DNA of 64,000 nt from Branchipolynoe longqiensis (Eukaryota > Annelida > Polychaeta > Phyllodocida > Polynoidae): assembly GCA_030323885.1 (NCBI GenBank), contig CM059188.1, forward strand, positions 108,612,644 through 108,676,643, given 5' to 3'. Below are positions 62,050-64,000 of this stretch, piece by piece (the stretch's first letter is position 1; every line of letters begins with the position of its first letter). The translations under genes were made by a program, and so were the position numbers. The notes under the pieces were generated by a model. It did not search any database. It saw nothing but the letters and a program-made list of their open reading frames with translations, and was not told the origin of the DNA.

Positions 62050-62752
62050 GGGCGATATGTATGAGTCAGGGTTAGCGAGCCAAACCAGTGGTTAGCGGCG
62101 ATCTCCGGGTTAGCGGCGAAATGGTATGTATAGACCCACTCCGTAGCAAGTTTACGGAGTGGTGTTAGGTAGCGATTAGGCCCAAATCTATTCAATGCTA
62201 TCATATTTAACAGAATTACATATTCAAAAAGTGAAATTTGGTCAAATTAACCCAAAAATCGAAGCGATATTAACGCCGCGGCCACATCGGCGGCGATATT
62301 CATATTGTCGAATGCAAACAAAACAAATCGCCGCTGCCGCCACCGCTGCCACCGCCACCGCCCGCCGCCGCCGCCACCGTCCGCCGCCGCCGCATCAGTC
62401 TGATTAGGCCCAAATCTATTCATATTTAACAGAATTACATACTCAATAAGTGAAATTTTATCAAATTAACCCTAAAATCGAAGCGATATTAACGCCGCCA
62501 CTAAATCGGCGGCGATATTAATAGTGTCGAATTGACGAATGTAACCAAAACAAATAACAGTCACCACCGAATCGGCTGTGATATTGGGAAATAGCGGTGC
62601 TCGCCGACAACAGGCTCACAGGGATTTCCCAAATCTATAAATAACTGCTACGTTAGCTAACGCCTCCACACTTTGGACCCGTACATACCCTGTGAACCCG
62701 AATGCGGTCCTTAACATCGGAGCCGATAAATAATTCTTCATGCATACGGCCC
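62050..62752. mobile_element. Harbinger-like element H, copy 3
   Basis: GGGCGATATGTATGAGTCAG to TTCATGCATACGGCCC. Flanks are CTG (62047-62049) and CAG (62753-62755), followed by GTCTTT. An interior half (AAATCTATTCA, TTAACAGAATTACATA, CGAAGCGATATTAACGCCGC) is duplicated at about 62178-62330 and 62405-62545. Confidence 0.83.
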
Positions 62753-62755
62753 CAG

Positions 62756-63344
62756 GTCTTTACACTGACCAGGCATGTTAGTCTCTTACTGACGCATTTA
62801 TGGGAAATATTAGTCACACATGTTCTTATGTAATAATTAAACCACACAAACACAATATCAGTTTAAAAGTTGGTATTTGTCTGCGGTAGGCGACCTTATA
62901 TAGGCCGGGAGCGGACTTCGGGCACCGGTCATTCTAGTTCCAAAAGGCATAAAGGTGGCGCTAGTGGTACGAACTACCCAGTGGAAATGGAATTTTTCAT
63001 CAATAAGATTTAGATATGCAAATTACGATGGCAATTGCCTTGGTTACAGCACTCGGTAGGTGGCGGCATGCATACAATCACAGCGTCTCTGGTAGATGGC
63101 AGCACCAGTGTCAACAAGAGTTACGGAGGAGAGATAAACCCAAGGTTACAGAATATGTTAGCAGGTGATAACAATTCATACAGAAGTAAAAATTAGTGAC
63201 GTCTCAGTAGATGTGCAGTATATGAAAAGAGTCCTAGAGTCAAGGCAGGGGATACGAGTTCGAGTGGCCAATTACCCATGTTCCAGGCAACATGCACACT
63301 TTAATATATCATATCATTTAAGAGATACCAAAGTAGGTGGCTAT
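62756..63344. other. Unassigned spacer
   Basis: TATATAGGCCGGGAGCGG near 62896 and GGTGGCGCTAGTGG near 62955. No gene or repeat recognised. Confidence 0.4.
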
Positions 63345-63465
63345 ACTGTCACTAGTCAGTCCCTTGGCCATGCTCTTTGACCTGATATACCATTCAGTCA
63401 AAAGTATCCTGACACTGAACCAACCAGTCCTTGCCCTATCCTAATAATGCCGAGTGTCTCCTTGT
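63345..63465 (-). mobile_element. SINE central body fragment
   Basis: TTCAGTGTCAGGATACTTTT, CTGGTTGGTTCAGTG and CGGCATTATTAGGATAGGGC on the minus strand. Confidence 0.8.
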
Positions 63466-63506
63466 ACAGTGAGCTGCGCATCTAGTAGGAATAGTAGTAC
63501 TCAATA

Positions 63507-63992
63507 CAGTATAACCCCATTAAAATTGAAGGGACCCTAGAAATATGTTTGGATTAACAGATCATTGGTTTAACCGAGCTTTGGCTTTGACTTTGACTTT
63601 GAGTAAGCTTGTATTCCAGATGTAATATACAATGCATGTGGACACTTTGATTATTGTTTTTTTAATGTATATACAGTACAACCCCATTAAACCAAGCTCG
63701 GTTAAACCAAACGATGAGTTAATCCTAACTTTTTTCGGCAGCTCGGTAAAATACTACCATTTATCCTATAAAAAAGTTGGTGGGGTCTCAGATGACCTTA
63801 TAACCACATGAAAGTTTGGTTTAACTGTGCTGGAAGTGGCCTGGGTCCGACAATTTTGTTTGGATTACCCGACTTTGGTTTAACCAACTTTTTTATATGA
63901 TAAATTGTAGTATTTTCCTGGGCCGCCGAAAAAAGTTTGGATTAATCGATCGTTTGGTTTAACCGAGCTTGGTTTAACGGGGTTATACTGTA
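63507..63992. mobile_element. mariner-like MITE K nested in a second K copy
   Basis: 63674-63990 is complete: (TA)CAGTACAACCCCATTAAACC then AAGCTCGGTTAAACCAAACG, with the inverse at the right ending ACGGGGTTATACTG(TA). The arms are about 50 bp with few mismatches. It sits inside an older partial copy starting CAGTATAACCCCATTAAAAT at 63507. Confidence 0.9.
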
Positions 63993-64000
63993 GTATGAGT

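Overview
This is a eukaryotic (animal) genomic window with no sign of dense gene content. It is a mosaic of short interspersed repeats, miniature inverted-repeat transposons (MITEs), decayed retrotransposons and simple or mini-satellites. A repeat at 41828-42064 reads like one I recall as very common in molluscs (TTTGTTTTATTTAACGACGC... with ATCGGCTATTGGACGTC inside). Together with tRNA-headed SINEs sharing a conserved body, this suggests a mollusc, probably a gastropod. That is inference from memory, not a database result.

Only one host coding exon is well supported: the first coding exon (minus strand, 30317-30548) of a Dmbx-type paired-like homeobox gene. It begins MQH, ends in the HTVALAERLA motif, carries a 14-alanine run, and stops at a consensus splice donor. 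The homeodomain exons should lie toward lower coordinates, but I could not find them here. A second, much weaker minus-strand exon candidate sits in a CpG-rich patch at 15934-16077.

Layout. 1-30 kb: SINEs in both orientations, a TTAA-ended MITE family (about ten copies), several other TIR families, minisatellites (64, 9, 11 and 13 bp units) and copies of one LINE 3' end. 30-34 kb: the Dmbx exon and its GC-rich upstream region, interrupted by repeats. 34-43 kb: more SINEs, an 11-bp AT array, C/T-rich tracts, and a 5'-truncated LINE with an open reverse-transcriptase frame (38630-40110). 42.2-45.3 kb: degenerate repeats of about 125 bp followed by a homogeneous 72-bp satellite open on both strands. 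47-49 kb: a 5'-truncated tyrosine-recombinase (DIRS/Ngaro-like) retrotransposon with its split direct repeats. 50-55 kb: a second, nearly complete DIRS-type element (gag-like, RT-RNase H, tyrosine recombinase, all minus strand). 55.2-56.1 kb: a LINE copy with target-site duplication. 56.4-58.6 kb: an 11-bp minisatellite. 59-62.8 kb: nested foldback-like and Harbinger-like elements. 63.5-64 kb: mariner-like MITEs.

The mobile elements act on each other more than on genes: several insertions lie inside older elements with clear target-site duplications. This gives a relative age order (for example a LINE tail inside a TTAA MITE at 3.1 kb, a TIR element inside the satellite region at 42.3 kb, and Harbinger-like elements in foldback termini at 60.5 kb).
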